In this document: positions 1 through 10,904 of the stretch, in pieces
How the letters are laid out: every line of letters starts with the position of its first letter
Position numbering within the stretch: position 1 is the stretch's first letter
Origin: Chaunax sp. Z400
Taxonomy: Eukaryota; Chordata; Actinopteri; Lophiiformes; Chaunacidae
NCBI GenBank assembly: GCA_037577475.1
Contig: CM075204.1
Coordinates: forward strand, 3,841,355 to 3,905,354
Reading direction: 5' to 3'
Length of the DNA: 64,000 bases
Made by a program: the position numbers and the translations under genes
Notes under the pieces: model-generated
The model's input: the letters and a program-made list of their open reading frames with translations, nothing else
Database searches by the model: none
What the model was told of the DNA's origin: nothing

Positions 1-302
1 TGTTAGTTTGTAGGATTATTACCTCATACAGATGAGACTGGAAAGGACAGCAGCGGAAACTAAATCCACATCTGTTCAGCCCAATAAAACAAATAAAAAG
101 ATGTGTGCTTATTGCCACAGGTCTCTGACAAATCTTACTCCACTGCAAGACTTAAACTGCATTTTGTTTTGCAACTGTTCTTCAGTTCTTCACACCCAAA
201 CCATTAGCTGTGCATTCATCCTGCAATTAAACATGTCTCAACTTTCAGCAGGTGAAACAAAAGCTGCATTTGACTGTTTCTGAATTCTTGTGGATTATAC
301 AC
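1..302. other. Unannotated non-coding sequence
   Basis: I see no recognisable element here. An 83-codon open frame on the plus strand (32-283) resembles nothing I know and looks like chance. Confidence 0.5.
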
Positions 303-390
303 AAATCAGTAAATATACAGAAATCAGTAAACATACACAAATCAGTAAATATACAGAAATCAGTAAACATACACAAATCAGTAAATATAG
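303..390. repeat. 18-bp tandem repeat with 36-bp higher-order unit
   Basis: Five near-identical 18-bp units beginning aaatcagtaaa alternate between two forms, one ending tatacag and the other catacac. The true period is therefore a 36-bp dimer present about 2.4 times. The array reads as a repeating KSVNI peptide in one plus frame, but it has no coding context. It is a small minisatellite of local origin. Confidence 0.9.
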
Positions 391-545
391 CTACATCTGA
401 TTTAGAGCTTGGCAACATGAGTTCAAATCAACATCACGATGATCTTAATCGATCTTACCTTGATACGATTAGTGAATGCTGAATCTCCTGTACTTATAAC
501 ACCTTTAGTGTTACTGACAAATCAAAGCTTTACAACACAAGTCAG

Positions 546-690
546 CATTCACTCACTCACTCACACACATTCATACAGTGGTGGCTCATCAGGATCGACA
601 GCCATTCACATGAACACTCACATACCACTGGGAGTAAGATACGATGTAATATCTTGCTCAAGGACACTTAGACATGTCCTTAAGTGGATG
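546..690 (-). mobile_element. SINE core fragment, headless
   Basis: The plus strand at 652-669 carries cttgctcaaggacactt, the reverse complement of a core I recall from a widespread fish tRNA-derived SINE. It is followed by acatgtcc and preceded by a cattcac/actcac-rich stretch typical of the same element. A related core occurs in the fuller copy at 34,801-35,036. The tRNA-like head with box A and box B is missing here, so the copy is truncated. Family assignment is from memory of fish repeats. Confidence 0.55.
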
Positions 691-1336
691 ATCACACAAC
701 CACGTGATTATATAGGATTTTTACACTGCCTGCAAAGTTCTCTGATAAACTCTGTAGTTTAAATATACTGAAGTTTTACACTGAAGCCAAAATGTGTCCA
801 AATGATAAACACATAATGAATTTCTAACTAATTTCTAATCTGAATATTCAGAAGTCTGACAGCTGACAGCTAACAGCTAACAGCGGCTAAACTACGACAG
901 CACAGGTCATTCAAATTTGGGCATTTTTCAGAAGTAAAATAGTTTCACATTCATTCACATCCTTCTTTAGACACATCGCTCATTGTCTCCTCAGTGATGT
1001 ACTGATACGTCATATGCCAGTACCTTGAGGTGACTCAGACATAAGTCATTTCCTTTCAGCAGCACCTTATAGATTTAGCAGTTTCAGCAGCCGTTAGCTG
1101 CATGTTGCCATGTTAACTGCTCCACCAGCACAATGGAGGCCCTTCTCACTATGCTCTAAATCTCCAGGCAAACCCAGCAACACATGCACTGCATGCTAAA
1201 AAGCCTTTTCAATATTCATGCCTCCATGGTGTTCTAATGTCGGAGCAGTCAGACTCCCCGCTGAGTTTAGTGGGCGGGGCTGGGAATCACAGCACCGCTG
1301 AATGAGGAGGGGGGGTCATGTGCATGAGTGATCCCA
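691..1336. other. Unannotated non-coding sequence
   Basis: There is no gene or clear repeat. A short run at 860-885 repeats the motif cagctaacag. A GC-richer patch with gtgggcggggc (a GC-box-like motif) lies near 1,270. No open frame of note is present. Confidence 0.4.
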
Positions 1337-1372
1337 ATGACGGCATGTTTAAAAATAGTGGCATGCCGTCAT
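1337..1372. other. Stem-loop with 11-bp arms around an A/T-rich box
   Basis: Perfect inverted arms atgacggcatg (1337-1347) and catgccgtcat (1362-1372) flank a 14-nt loop. The loop holds tttaaaaatag, which resembles the MEF2 consensus YTAWWWWTAR. The arms are seen directly; any regulatory role is inference. It could be a decayed MITE or chance. Confidence 0.45.
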
Positions 1373-4300
1373 GCAGAACAGGTCGCTGGGGGTGTGAGCA
1401 GTGTGTGGCACAGCCTTCACTCTTTTGCTGTTGTGGATCAAGGTGCCAGTACTCCCAGTAAAGAATGAGATCACTATGACTGGAGGGAGGCTGTCAAAAC
1501 TCCTCATCCTCTGAGATATCTTCTCTAGTCTGGTGGTCCATCTGAACAACGACCGCAGGCTGTCGAGGAAAATTCATCTTCAAGTTTCTGATCAGTGGTT
1601 CATATGAGACGACAGAATAATATAATTAATCCGCAAAGAAGATGTTAATTGTTCATCTGGGAAATTCTGAAGGAACAATAAACCAGTGGTGAGATATTTG
1701 TACTTCAGCATTTAGAATTTATGCTTCTTTTAACACGTACTGCACTTAATCTGTTTGTTCTACTGTGCTATTATGAATGCTCAGATACACAAAAATATAT
1801 TCTAACACAGGAAACTGTGCTGTACCTGCAAAGATTTAAAATCTTAGATCAGGAAACATGAGATAATTATCTTGTTTTAAAAGTTATTTACTACTTCTTT
1901 ATCTGGCCTTCTTATAATTTAGATTTATTGTATTTTAGCTACTCTTTTTTGCACAGAAGCTATTGTTAAAAATTAATCCAGTAGCTCCAAACATTTTTGG
2001 CTCATGACCCTTTGTATTATTTGAAGATGAAATCCTCCAAAAAGCTATGGAACAAGTGCGTCAGTATTTCATATCCTCCATTCCTTTACTGAGCCTAGAT
2101 TAGAGGATATTGTTTTGGAGAAGATGACCAACAATCAGAGTCAACTTCAAATCATCTCTGCATGGAAAAGACTTCCTCCAGACAAAAATGATTACAGAAG
2201 TACTGAGGACGAAGTATTCCTGTCATTTTATGTCAGGAGGATAAAAAGCAAAGACTAGTTGGAGCTTCACTCAACAGTTTCACCAAAGAGACTTTTTGAA
2301 ACGTCGAACTTCTCAGATAGTTTAAGGAATTGTTTAAGTCTCAAAGTGGAAAAATCATCTCTTTTTTCATCTCTTTTATTATTGATTCCTACCCCATGAA
2401 TCACCCCTCAGACTAATATAATCACCCTATGGGGGATGGAGGTATTATAGATCATAGTGGATGGAGTACTGGGCTTTAACACAGAGGACGTCTATCTGCT
2501 TTCTGTTTTTAATTGTCATCATGACCACAAATGTTCCACACAATAACCATGTGTTTGTTATTATAACTATGGCTACAAGTTCTTCATACATTTGACAGAT
2601 TTACTTTATTTAATGAGGGTGAGCTACAGTAGCAGGGTGAGAGGGGTCACCAATCACCCTCTGCATTAACAAAGCAGTCATTTCAACCCAAAATATAATG
2701 TTTCCCTAAGCCTGACGAAGTGGTTATTTTAACCCAAACCACAAACTTCCCCTGACCTTCAGTGGTTTCTGTGCCCCAAACCAAACAAACCCTATGACAT
2801 CATAAAACAGATCTATTTTCAACAGTGATCAGGAACGGGTGTGCAGGACTCAGACGCCAACACGGCTGTTCTGGGGGGCATTAGTGGGCGTTTCATGCAT
2901 TTGATTGAGCCTCTTGGATCATCTAACAGCATCTTTACACTAGTGCAGACGTAGGCAAGGATTTTCTCAGGTGCTCCTTTTCCACAAATACTTCACTGTG
3001 TGCACAACCATGTGTGCAACACCATCAGGTATAACAGCAGGCCCTTCAGTTCAGGTATAAACACTTCTACCTTCAGATGATGGGTTTGATGATTTTACCA
3101 CCTTCTTCATTTGAAGCAAACTCAACCCTTCACTCCTAAAACCCCGTTTTATTACAGCATTTTCAGGCATCCTTTTGCTTTTCTTTTGTGCTGCACAAAA
3201 CATCTCACCGAGCCAATAATCTGCTCCAAACATGCCGGCTGGTACCATGCTGTGAGTCTGAACGTGCACAAATGTACTGCCCATTTAAATTAGGAGAAAT
3301 GAAATGTAACAACAGCCCCCCATGTTAGTTGAGCTCCGAGGACAACTCTAATATCATGCCAGGAAATTGCAAATCACAGTTTCTGTTGGATCCCTTTGAT
3401 AATTCCCTATCTTCACTCGCCAAATAGAGAACCAAACCTGCCAGATCTGTTTAACACTAGCAGCACATGCATTTAACATTTAGATGAGAACACAGACGCA
3501 TCGAGTCTTTACAAACATGCATGTCTTCAGGTACAAATGATGTCCTGAAGACAGCTGAAATATCTGGCTTTGGTTTTAATCTTTCCATCTGAATCACAGA
3601 TCCATCTCCAAAGTCCTTGCAGACTCTCACTGATTGGAAATACATGATCAATATTGCAGTGTTTTTCAAAATCATTTAAAAAATGTGCTTAATCAGAGAG
3701 AAAAATGATGGATGGCTTTAATATCATTTAAGTTATATGAGATCTTAAACCCACAAAAAATAAAAAGAGATTTGAAAGGATGTTATCATGTGTGTGTTTT
3801 CTTTAAAGACTGAGGTAAAATAATATCCTTCTCCAACATGGATACATTGCATTTTGGCAAGAGAGCCTTCATTTGTCACTAGTTTTCTGGAAATCCATGT
3901 GCACCAGAGCGTGGGATTGAGAACAGAGCCAGTGGGAGCGGCGGGCAGTTCTGACCAGAAATTTAAATTGGCGGTCTGCAAACATGGGCCAGGAGCCTTG
4001 TCAGCTGCACTCCTTCAAACAGTAATAACTCTCTGCAATCACACCATAATGATATGCTTGGGGTCCTGTTAACTCTGCATGTAATAATGGTCTTGCTTTG
4101 CTGTGTCTGTTAACCGAACGGATCATAGCAGTACTGAAGGGCCCTGGTGTGCGGTGGGGGCCTACGGTGGCTAAGGGGGTCGCAGTGGATCATTATCCTC
4201 TCCATTAACATCCCAGTTACACACCTTCATCCACATTATGAGGGGCAGATATTAGCTTTGACCTTTGAGGCATTACTCTAACCGCTAACACCTCCTCCTC

Positions 4301-5050
4301 GGTGTTTCCAAACCACAACCTTCAAACCCAACATGCTTCCTCTTACACCGCTGACCACTTTTCACTCCACCTCGCACGTTTCCCCAAGATTCACGACCTC
4401 CGTGATCCTAACAGCAGATGAAGTAGTCACCATAAAACTCAACATTGCATTTAAGACACGCCCCTCGTCCAGCGTGATGCTGGGACTGCCATCGATTGTT
4501 TTCACCTGGGAACATCTGGAGCGACCAGATACAACAGCTGCTGTTGCTATAGAGATGACAATTAGTGTGTCACAACATCATAGAGATGAACAAATGTGGA
4601 AACTTATAACACAGAACTGTATCGTGGTCGACCCTTATCAGCTGTCTGTGTGCTCTGTGAGAAAAAGAGGGGAACAGTATTTCATTCATTCATTATTTAA
4701 CTTTCTGTATGCACAGAAATAAAAGTCTCATCAAATGAACAGGGACTGAAGGAGTTGAACACTATATTCATTTACATGTCCTGTTCCTTATTGTTGATGA
4801 AGTGAACTGGATGAACTTACATTTAGCTCCACCAAGGATAATGGTTTTGACACGACAGAGGTAGGGTTTGGTCTGAGGAACAATCCATTAGATGTTGGTG
4901 GTGATCAGAATCCCCTGATCCTAATTTTTTAAGATTCTTTACCATTGTGGGACAGGGACGATTAGCAGATTTTATCTTCTAACTTCATGGAAAATATCGA
5001 CAATGATTGGACAAAAATTACATGATGACATCCCCATAAAATCCAGCACA
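1373..5050. other. Unannotated non-coding block
   Basis: No gene is recognisable. The region 2,640-2,800 is rich in aaccca/aaccac and resembles a teleost low-complexity repeat, but I cannot bound it. The longest open frame is 129 codons on the plus strand (4,333-4,722). It has mixed composition, no motif I recognise and no splice or promoter context. Confidence 0.4.
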
Positions 5051-5150
5051 CATTCAATTCAATTCAATTCATTTTATTTATATAGCGCCAAATGACAACA
5101 AAAGTTATATCAAGGCACTTTCCAAAAAGAGCAGATCTGGACCGACTCTT
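5051..5150. repeat. Teleost interspersed repeat with attca direct repeats
   Basis: Four tandem attca pentamers run into ttatttatatagcgcca, then caaggcactt. This arrangement is very common in percomorph genomes as part of an interspersed repeat. I recognise it by recall and cannot name the family. No terminal inverted repeats or target duplication could be set, so the boundaries are approximate. Confidence 0.55.
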
Positions 5151-7246
5151 TATTCCAGAATGTTTAAATTTATAGGGCTCACAGAAAATTCACTACTGTG
5201 AGATAACAAATAGTGATGCAGACTGACCTGAGATCAGATTGTGTTTGAAACTGTGCTTCAACAGTTCCTGATCTAGATCCTGAAGAAAACCACCATCAGT
5301 GAAATCTAGTTTTTCTAGAATAACTATCAGACTAATAATGATACCAATGTGATCCAGATTCTAGGGGTCATATTATGAGGGTCAAACTATGCTTTTAGGT
5401 GCAATGACATAAAGGGGAAAATGAGCTGCCTTTGTGCTCTATAGAGTATTATCTGTTCATGCAGAGAGACGCTGGAAACACAATAAAAACTAGGGTAACA
5501 TGTTGCTGCCTGACGCCCCAGTCTCAGTGTTGTAAAGTACTGAGTCTGATTAACAGCATGATTAACAGCAGTGACAATTTTCTACTAAACTTAATATCAC
5601 TATAAATATGCATCTATTCCAGAAAGGAAGGTTAACTTTTCCATATTTCTTTATTATCTCAGCCAAATGTTTTCAACGCTGTCGTCTTTATTTCAGTCTC
5701 TTTTTGTGTTTTTGTGATTTCAGTGACATTTTAGGCGAACTTTTAGCAGGATTACACCAAAACTACAGAAACCATTTCCACTAAACGTAAACAGACATGT
5801 TCAGCCATGAGGTATGGGCTCTACTGAGTGTCATTCTAGTAGGTTTAGTTCACACTGCTTCACTGTAAAGGCTTTAATCAAAAGTCACTAATGACTAATA
5901 AAAGCATTCTGGTGTCAGATTGGTTTCAACATATATAAGAAGTGATTTATAATTCCAATATTTAATGGAGGCTAATATTATTTTCATTGATAAAAAAAGG
6001 CAGACAGGATTACAAAGATTGTTTTAATGAACTGAAAACAGAAAATGAATTCAATTAAATAAATTAAACAAAGATGGAAAAACTAAAAAAGAAGCCTAAA
6101 TCATTCTTTACTTCCTGTTCATATCTCTTCCTTAACAAAGTGTTTTTGTTTTTGTTTTGTTGTTTTTTGAAGACCAAATATATCATCATAAGAGTGAAGT
6201 TTAAATGGAGTTATTACATTTTGACACAGCTTGTCCTTACGATGGTTGGACACAGCTTTAATGAACACGTTTGAACGCCATGTTGGTGCATTCACTGTCA
6301 GCTCAGAAAAAGCATTAGATAACATGGAGGTTTGTTTCAACCTCGTTCCCAATGTTCCAGTGATTAACTTGGTCAATAAAATGCTACTATAACCAAAAAT
6401 ATATAAAAAATAAAACCTATAAAAACATAATTGACAAGAAAACAGTATATAGGTCAAATAAATAGTTCCAAACACTCCTGATGCAAACACATTTGTGACT
6501 CCTGAGGTGGAACTAGTTCACAGTTTAGACAAGCTGCTCTGTGATGTAAACATTACTGGAAAATCTAGGCAGGGAAAGAGTAATAAACTACTAGCTGCCA
6601 TAATTATTGTTGTCAAGGTGCTTCTGTACAAAGCACTTAACCCCCAATCTCCCTTGTGAACTGCTCAGTGGCCAAACAGCAAAACACAGATCACATCCCA
6701 GCAGGAAAGGGGTCCAAACGTGAACACAAGTCAGGATGTTTCTGACAAAGAGCAGCTCAACGTTCTCTGAATCAATAAAGATTAAAGAAAGCGATCTTTT
6801 TCACTTCCCCTCTAGCATCCATGCCTTCCTCCACTCATCTTCCCTTCTGACACTACTGCCCACCCTCCATCAAAAAGCTGCTTTACATATATGAGGTGTG
6901 TGCACTGTGATGAAAGAGGCAGAAATATACAGCAGAGGGACAGAAGCCGTACCTATGGTACCAATGGATCATCCCCATAATTCAACACCCCCTGTTCTCT
7001 GCAACATGGTGCCTCAGCCGTGATGCAGGGACACTAGGAGGCAATGGTTTATTTCATGTGCCGTTTCAACGACACAGCAGTAATGAGGAACAACATTAAC
7101 ATTTTGCTGACACTTGTTTCTTCCCCCCTCCCTCGTTGGGCATTAGTTTCCACTATGCTGTGTGGTGCTGTTTGTGTGATGCATTTCATTATAAGTCAAG
7201 CATTACACACCCACTAGAATTGATTACCTCATGGCAGGAGAATGCT
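5151..7246. other. Unannotated non-coding block
   Basis: AT-rich DNA with no element I can define. Open frames at 6,074-6,274 (+) and 6,119-6,490 (-) lie on opposite strands of the same AT-rich stretch and are rich in F, Y, K and I, as expected for chance frames. Confidence 0.4.
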
Positions 7247-7251
7247 CTGTT

Positions 7252-7296
7252 ATAATAGAATTAAGAAAGAATATAATAGAGTTAAGAAAGAATATT
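7252..7296. repeat. Two-copy 21-bp direct repeat
   Basis: Two adjacent copies of a unit of about 21 bp, containing ttaagaaagaatat, differ at one base (agaatt against agagtt). It is a minor local tandem duplication. Confidence 0.75.
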
Positions 7297-7600
7297 CCAT
7301 CATTTATGATATTTTATTCAAAGATGCAATTACTGTTCTTTTGTATTATCATTTAATCATTTATCATCTTTCTCAATTATCAATATATCAATTATCAATG
7401 GATCATTTAGTTTGAAATAAAAAGGAAATGTCTTATACGCTTTCCAAGATGTTTGTTTGGCAGACCTAAATCCAAAGATATAGAATTTACAAAGATATCA
7501 TACAGATAAAAGACAGAATCCTTACATCTGTGAATCCAGACAATCTTCACAATTAATCCTTGATAAGTTGCTAAAGAAATTATTCAGGTATATTAAAGTT

Positions 7601-8340
7601 TAGGGTTAGGCAACAAGAACCGGTTACAAAACTCTGATTCCATCTGAATCATTAAGTCATTTTATTATCGGTCCTAAATAAATTTCAGTTTCTGTGGTGG
7701 TGGCAGCAGCATCTGTAGTTTCTGCCTCACAGCACAAGCTGTGCTCAAAAGTGTGGCTTTATTTTGCCCTGAAAAATGCTGAGTCGGCACAGTGCAACAC
7801 CTGTGCCAAACTTATTTCATGCAACGGAGGATGCACAACTAACATGACTGAACACCTCCACCTACAGGGTGTACAAATCAGTGTGTACTGTGTCGACATG
7901 TTGCGCCTCCTCCTCAGTCAACCCTGAGCCAACAGCCTGCAGCTCCTCGTTCTAAGTGAAAATTAAATAACATTTGTCTTATGCTCAACAGCGAGACAGC
8001 AAACAGGTTCTACTTGAATTACTATAAACTGTGTCAAATGCAAATACGTCTGCAGATTGCTAACACTAGCAGCCAGTTTACTGCTGCTAAACCAGTGGCA
8101 GTGATCCCACAACATGGCACGAATGTAAAGATGACTCATTCATAATGAATGATACATTCTTCATACAGAAGGGCTTGTATAAAGGTTTATTAAATAGATC
8201 TTTCTTCTGTGATATAAGTACTGCACGTAGCCTGTTTTGACTCTGGCCCTCAAAGAACCGGAATTGAGAATCATTAAGAACCGGAACTGAAAAGCAGAAT
8301 GGAATCAGAATCAATAGAATCCAAACGATGCCCAGCCCTA
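7601..8340 (+). mobile_element. hAT-superfamily DNA transposon, internally deleted
   Basis: The right end reads, on the minus strand, tagggctgggcatcg, a terminal sequence typical of fish hAT elements. The left end begins tagggttaggcaacaag, a diverged version of it. Subterminal blocks at both ends carry gaaccgg and gattc motifs in inverted orientation. Just outside, ttaaagtt (7593-7600) and ttaaagag (8341-8348) match at 6 of 8 bases, which fits the 8-bp target duplication of hAT elements. Inside is a BED zinc-finger fragment but no room for the DDE catalytic domain. At about 740 bp the copy cannot be autonomous. Confidence 0.8.
7694..7927 (+). pseudogene. hAT transposase fragment, BED-type zinc finger
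   Basis: The 77-codon frame contains SKVWLYFAL followed by a CxxC pair (CNTC) and, about 20 residues later, TEHLHLQG. This matches the pattern of a BED finger: aromatic W/YF, CxxC, then two histidines. BED fingers sit at the N-terminus of hAT transposases and bind the transposon ends. Here the histidine spacing is abnormal (HLH) and the frame stops soon after, with no dimerisation or catalytic region. It lies between the element's ends at 7601 and 8340. It is a dead remnant rather than a host ZBED gene, because it has no further exons and sits inside the transposon. Confidence 0.7.
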
Positions 8341-10332
8341 TTAAAGAGTCACTTTAGTGTTAGTATTTGCTCATATAGATTTTGTTTGTGTTTCCTTTGT
8401 TTGCACATTGCTACATGTCATCTTACCATCACAAACTGTTGCGCGATGGAATAACTTGAAAGCATCGATTGCATCATCCTTCTGTGCACTCATGTAATAA
8501 ACAGAGACATTCTTTGGCACTGCAAGTGGTCAAAAAGTCCCCGGGGTACATTTAACTGGACTGAGTTTGAAGACGACAGGATTTTAGAGAGACAGATTTG
8601 AAGGTAGGGATCCAACAGTTCCTCTGCTGCAGGTCTTTCCTCTCCTGCTGTGCTGCAGCTGGAGTCTCAGACTGTACAGCACTATGTGAGGATGCTTTCT
8701 ATTGTGTGGCTGTAGGAGTATTCCTCAGAACAAAATTCACTTTAACACAAAGAGCATGAAATCAAAGAAATGGGCATTTACTGTAAGGAAGCGTCTCAAG
8801 ACAGATAACAGGATTATGGGAAGTGTAGGTTTTAGCATTCTTTTTAGCATGAGTAGTGTGGTGGCTGTCCTCTATGGATTTATAGCACAAGTTAACCTTT
8901 GCTTTTTCCCAAAGAGACATGGAGAGCAACAGAGCATCAGTAGAAAACCAAAAGAAATAGAAAATTAGGAGAAAGAATGAGAGTTAAGCCTTGGAAATAT
9001 CAGTGACATACTAGCCCACAGTAGAGTTCTGATTATTGCCAGTCTCATGAAAAGTGGTACTCTGGATGCTCTGAATGGATTGTCTGGGAGGACGACAGGG
9101 TGCTTTGGTATGAGAAAGCCCCCTCCATGCCGTACCTCCCATAAAAAATAGATGAAACCAGGCAATCTTTGAAAAAGTAATTGGTTCCCTGGTGACAGCC
9201 TTACGCTGCTTCAAATCCCACCAAAAATCAAAAGAAGCAGACACCACAGAAAACCATGAAAAGAAAAGATGGCCGACGTGAGCAGCTGGAGTCAAAGGCG
9301 GCTCCTTTAAGTGGTGGGTGGTGGTGACACTTTCCTGTTTTCACACCCTTTAACTAATTTGAACAGATTTTCTTCTTTCAACAATCCATCAGGTCAAGAG
9401 CTGCTGATGACTCGACAGCATGACGGGCTCCTGGTCTGAGAGCAGCTCCTGTGTTTGTTTGTTTGTTTGTAATCTTTACTGATGTCATTGTGAATTCCAT
9501 TTAAGTCATTTTCTACACAAAGGTGTTAAAAAAATCAATCAGGTGCTCCACCTCTCATTGTGGTTTAATGACTCTGACAGACAGTGGTGCAAATCAGCAG
9601 CACTCTCACTGAAATACACATGCCTGCATTCTGACAAATAGCATCAACAGTAATTGCCTCCAGAGCAGCAAATTAATGGGCATGAGCATCAATATTGGCA
9701 AAGGGGGAAATGTCATTGCTCACAGGCAAAATATGGAAAAGGTGTTTGCTGTGATTTGTCAGATGAGGAAGGCTTGTGAGGATGAGATAACGTCAGTTCA
9801 CTAAACTATTTAAAGGTCACCACAGCTGAACAACTTTTGCAAAAATGCAATAATCTTTCATTACAAGGCGATTTATTAAAAGCTAACATTAGCGTGATGA
9901 TGAAATGATTTATGATTTCACCGTTCCCTCTTGCTCCACCGTCTGAAAACACATTAAGCTCCTTATTCCTACAAGAGCCCATTAAAACCACTCCATCAGG
10001 TCTGTCATTATCAGGCCCAGGTGACTTTGTCCCAGTGGGAGCTGCCTTCAGCCTGCTTTATTTGACAAATCCATACACACATATCCTGTGGGTTAGAAAT
10101 AAAACACAGTCAAGGATAACTAGGAGAAAAACATCCTCTGTGTACATTAAGGCAGGTGTCATACAGGGTGAGATTCTCATTTTGATTTGCTCAGGTTTAA
10201 ATATCAAATGCTGACATCAGCCCCAATACAACAAGGTTAATGAGTTTTTGGTTGTAGTAAACAAGGACATAAATTCAACAGCAACATCTGGACCCACTGT
10301 TAACTTTAACTAAAGTCACAAAGACTTTATTC
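8341..10332. other. Unannotated non-coding block
   Basis: No gene is recognisable. A short (gttt)n run lies at 9,451-9,470. Open frames of 60-100 codons (8,702-8,968 +, 9,011-9,295 -, 9,912-10,214 +) show no motif and lie in unrelated frames. Confidence 0.4.
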
Positions 10333-10904
10333 TACAGCTGTGTCCCTAGTCAGGAGCCGCATCCTTTGAAGGATCCGGTCTAAAAGGTTCTGTCCTCAGG
10401 CCAGGCCTCATTGAACACTGTTAAAAGAGACAGTCTGGTCTACGGAGAATGTTTTAAGCTCCTCCCATTTTTGCCCTTGCGTCACGAGGTGCTGTGCCGT
10501 GTCGCCTAGCAACTAACGTTGGAGTCGATTAGAACAAATACATTAGTAAAAGTTGTGGTAAAAGCTGTGTAGTGTAGAAGTAAGAATAATAGTAATAGTA
10601 GTTAAATTTGTATTTGGAGTTGAACAAGAAATGGAGCCAGAAATGGGATTTTTTTTGTTGGGATAGGGTGGGCCATGAAGGATCCATTGAGTGGATCATT
10701 CATTTTAGTCAAATGAAAAGGCCAGAAAATAGTTTTGAGAGTAATGTGATGTTCACGGTCAAATGTTGTGTCCATCATTTCTGACACACACCACAGCAGT
10801 ATCTGATCTGAGACAACAATACACTTTCAAATTCACACACTATACAAGCAAGTATACTTCCATGCAGTCTACTAATGGAAGCATGCCATTTGAGACACAG
10901 CACT
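10333..10904. mobile_element. MITE-like fold-back element, decayed
   Basis: The left end acagctgtgtccct (from 10,334) is followed by ggagccgcatcc. The right end reads on the minus strand gtgctgtgtctcaaatgg, giving short inverted ends that share ctgtgtc. The interior, with ttctgtcctcaggcc, cgcctagcaac and, near the right, caagtatacttcc, matches a non-autonomous DNA element I recall from fish genomes. No transposase is encoded. The ends are eroded and no target duplication could be fixed. Confidence 0.45.

Noticed and set aside
4333..4722. 129-codon plus frame
   Set aside because: It has mixed composition, no domain or splice context, and a length reachable by chance in 64 kb.
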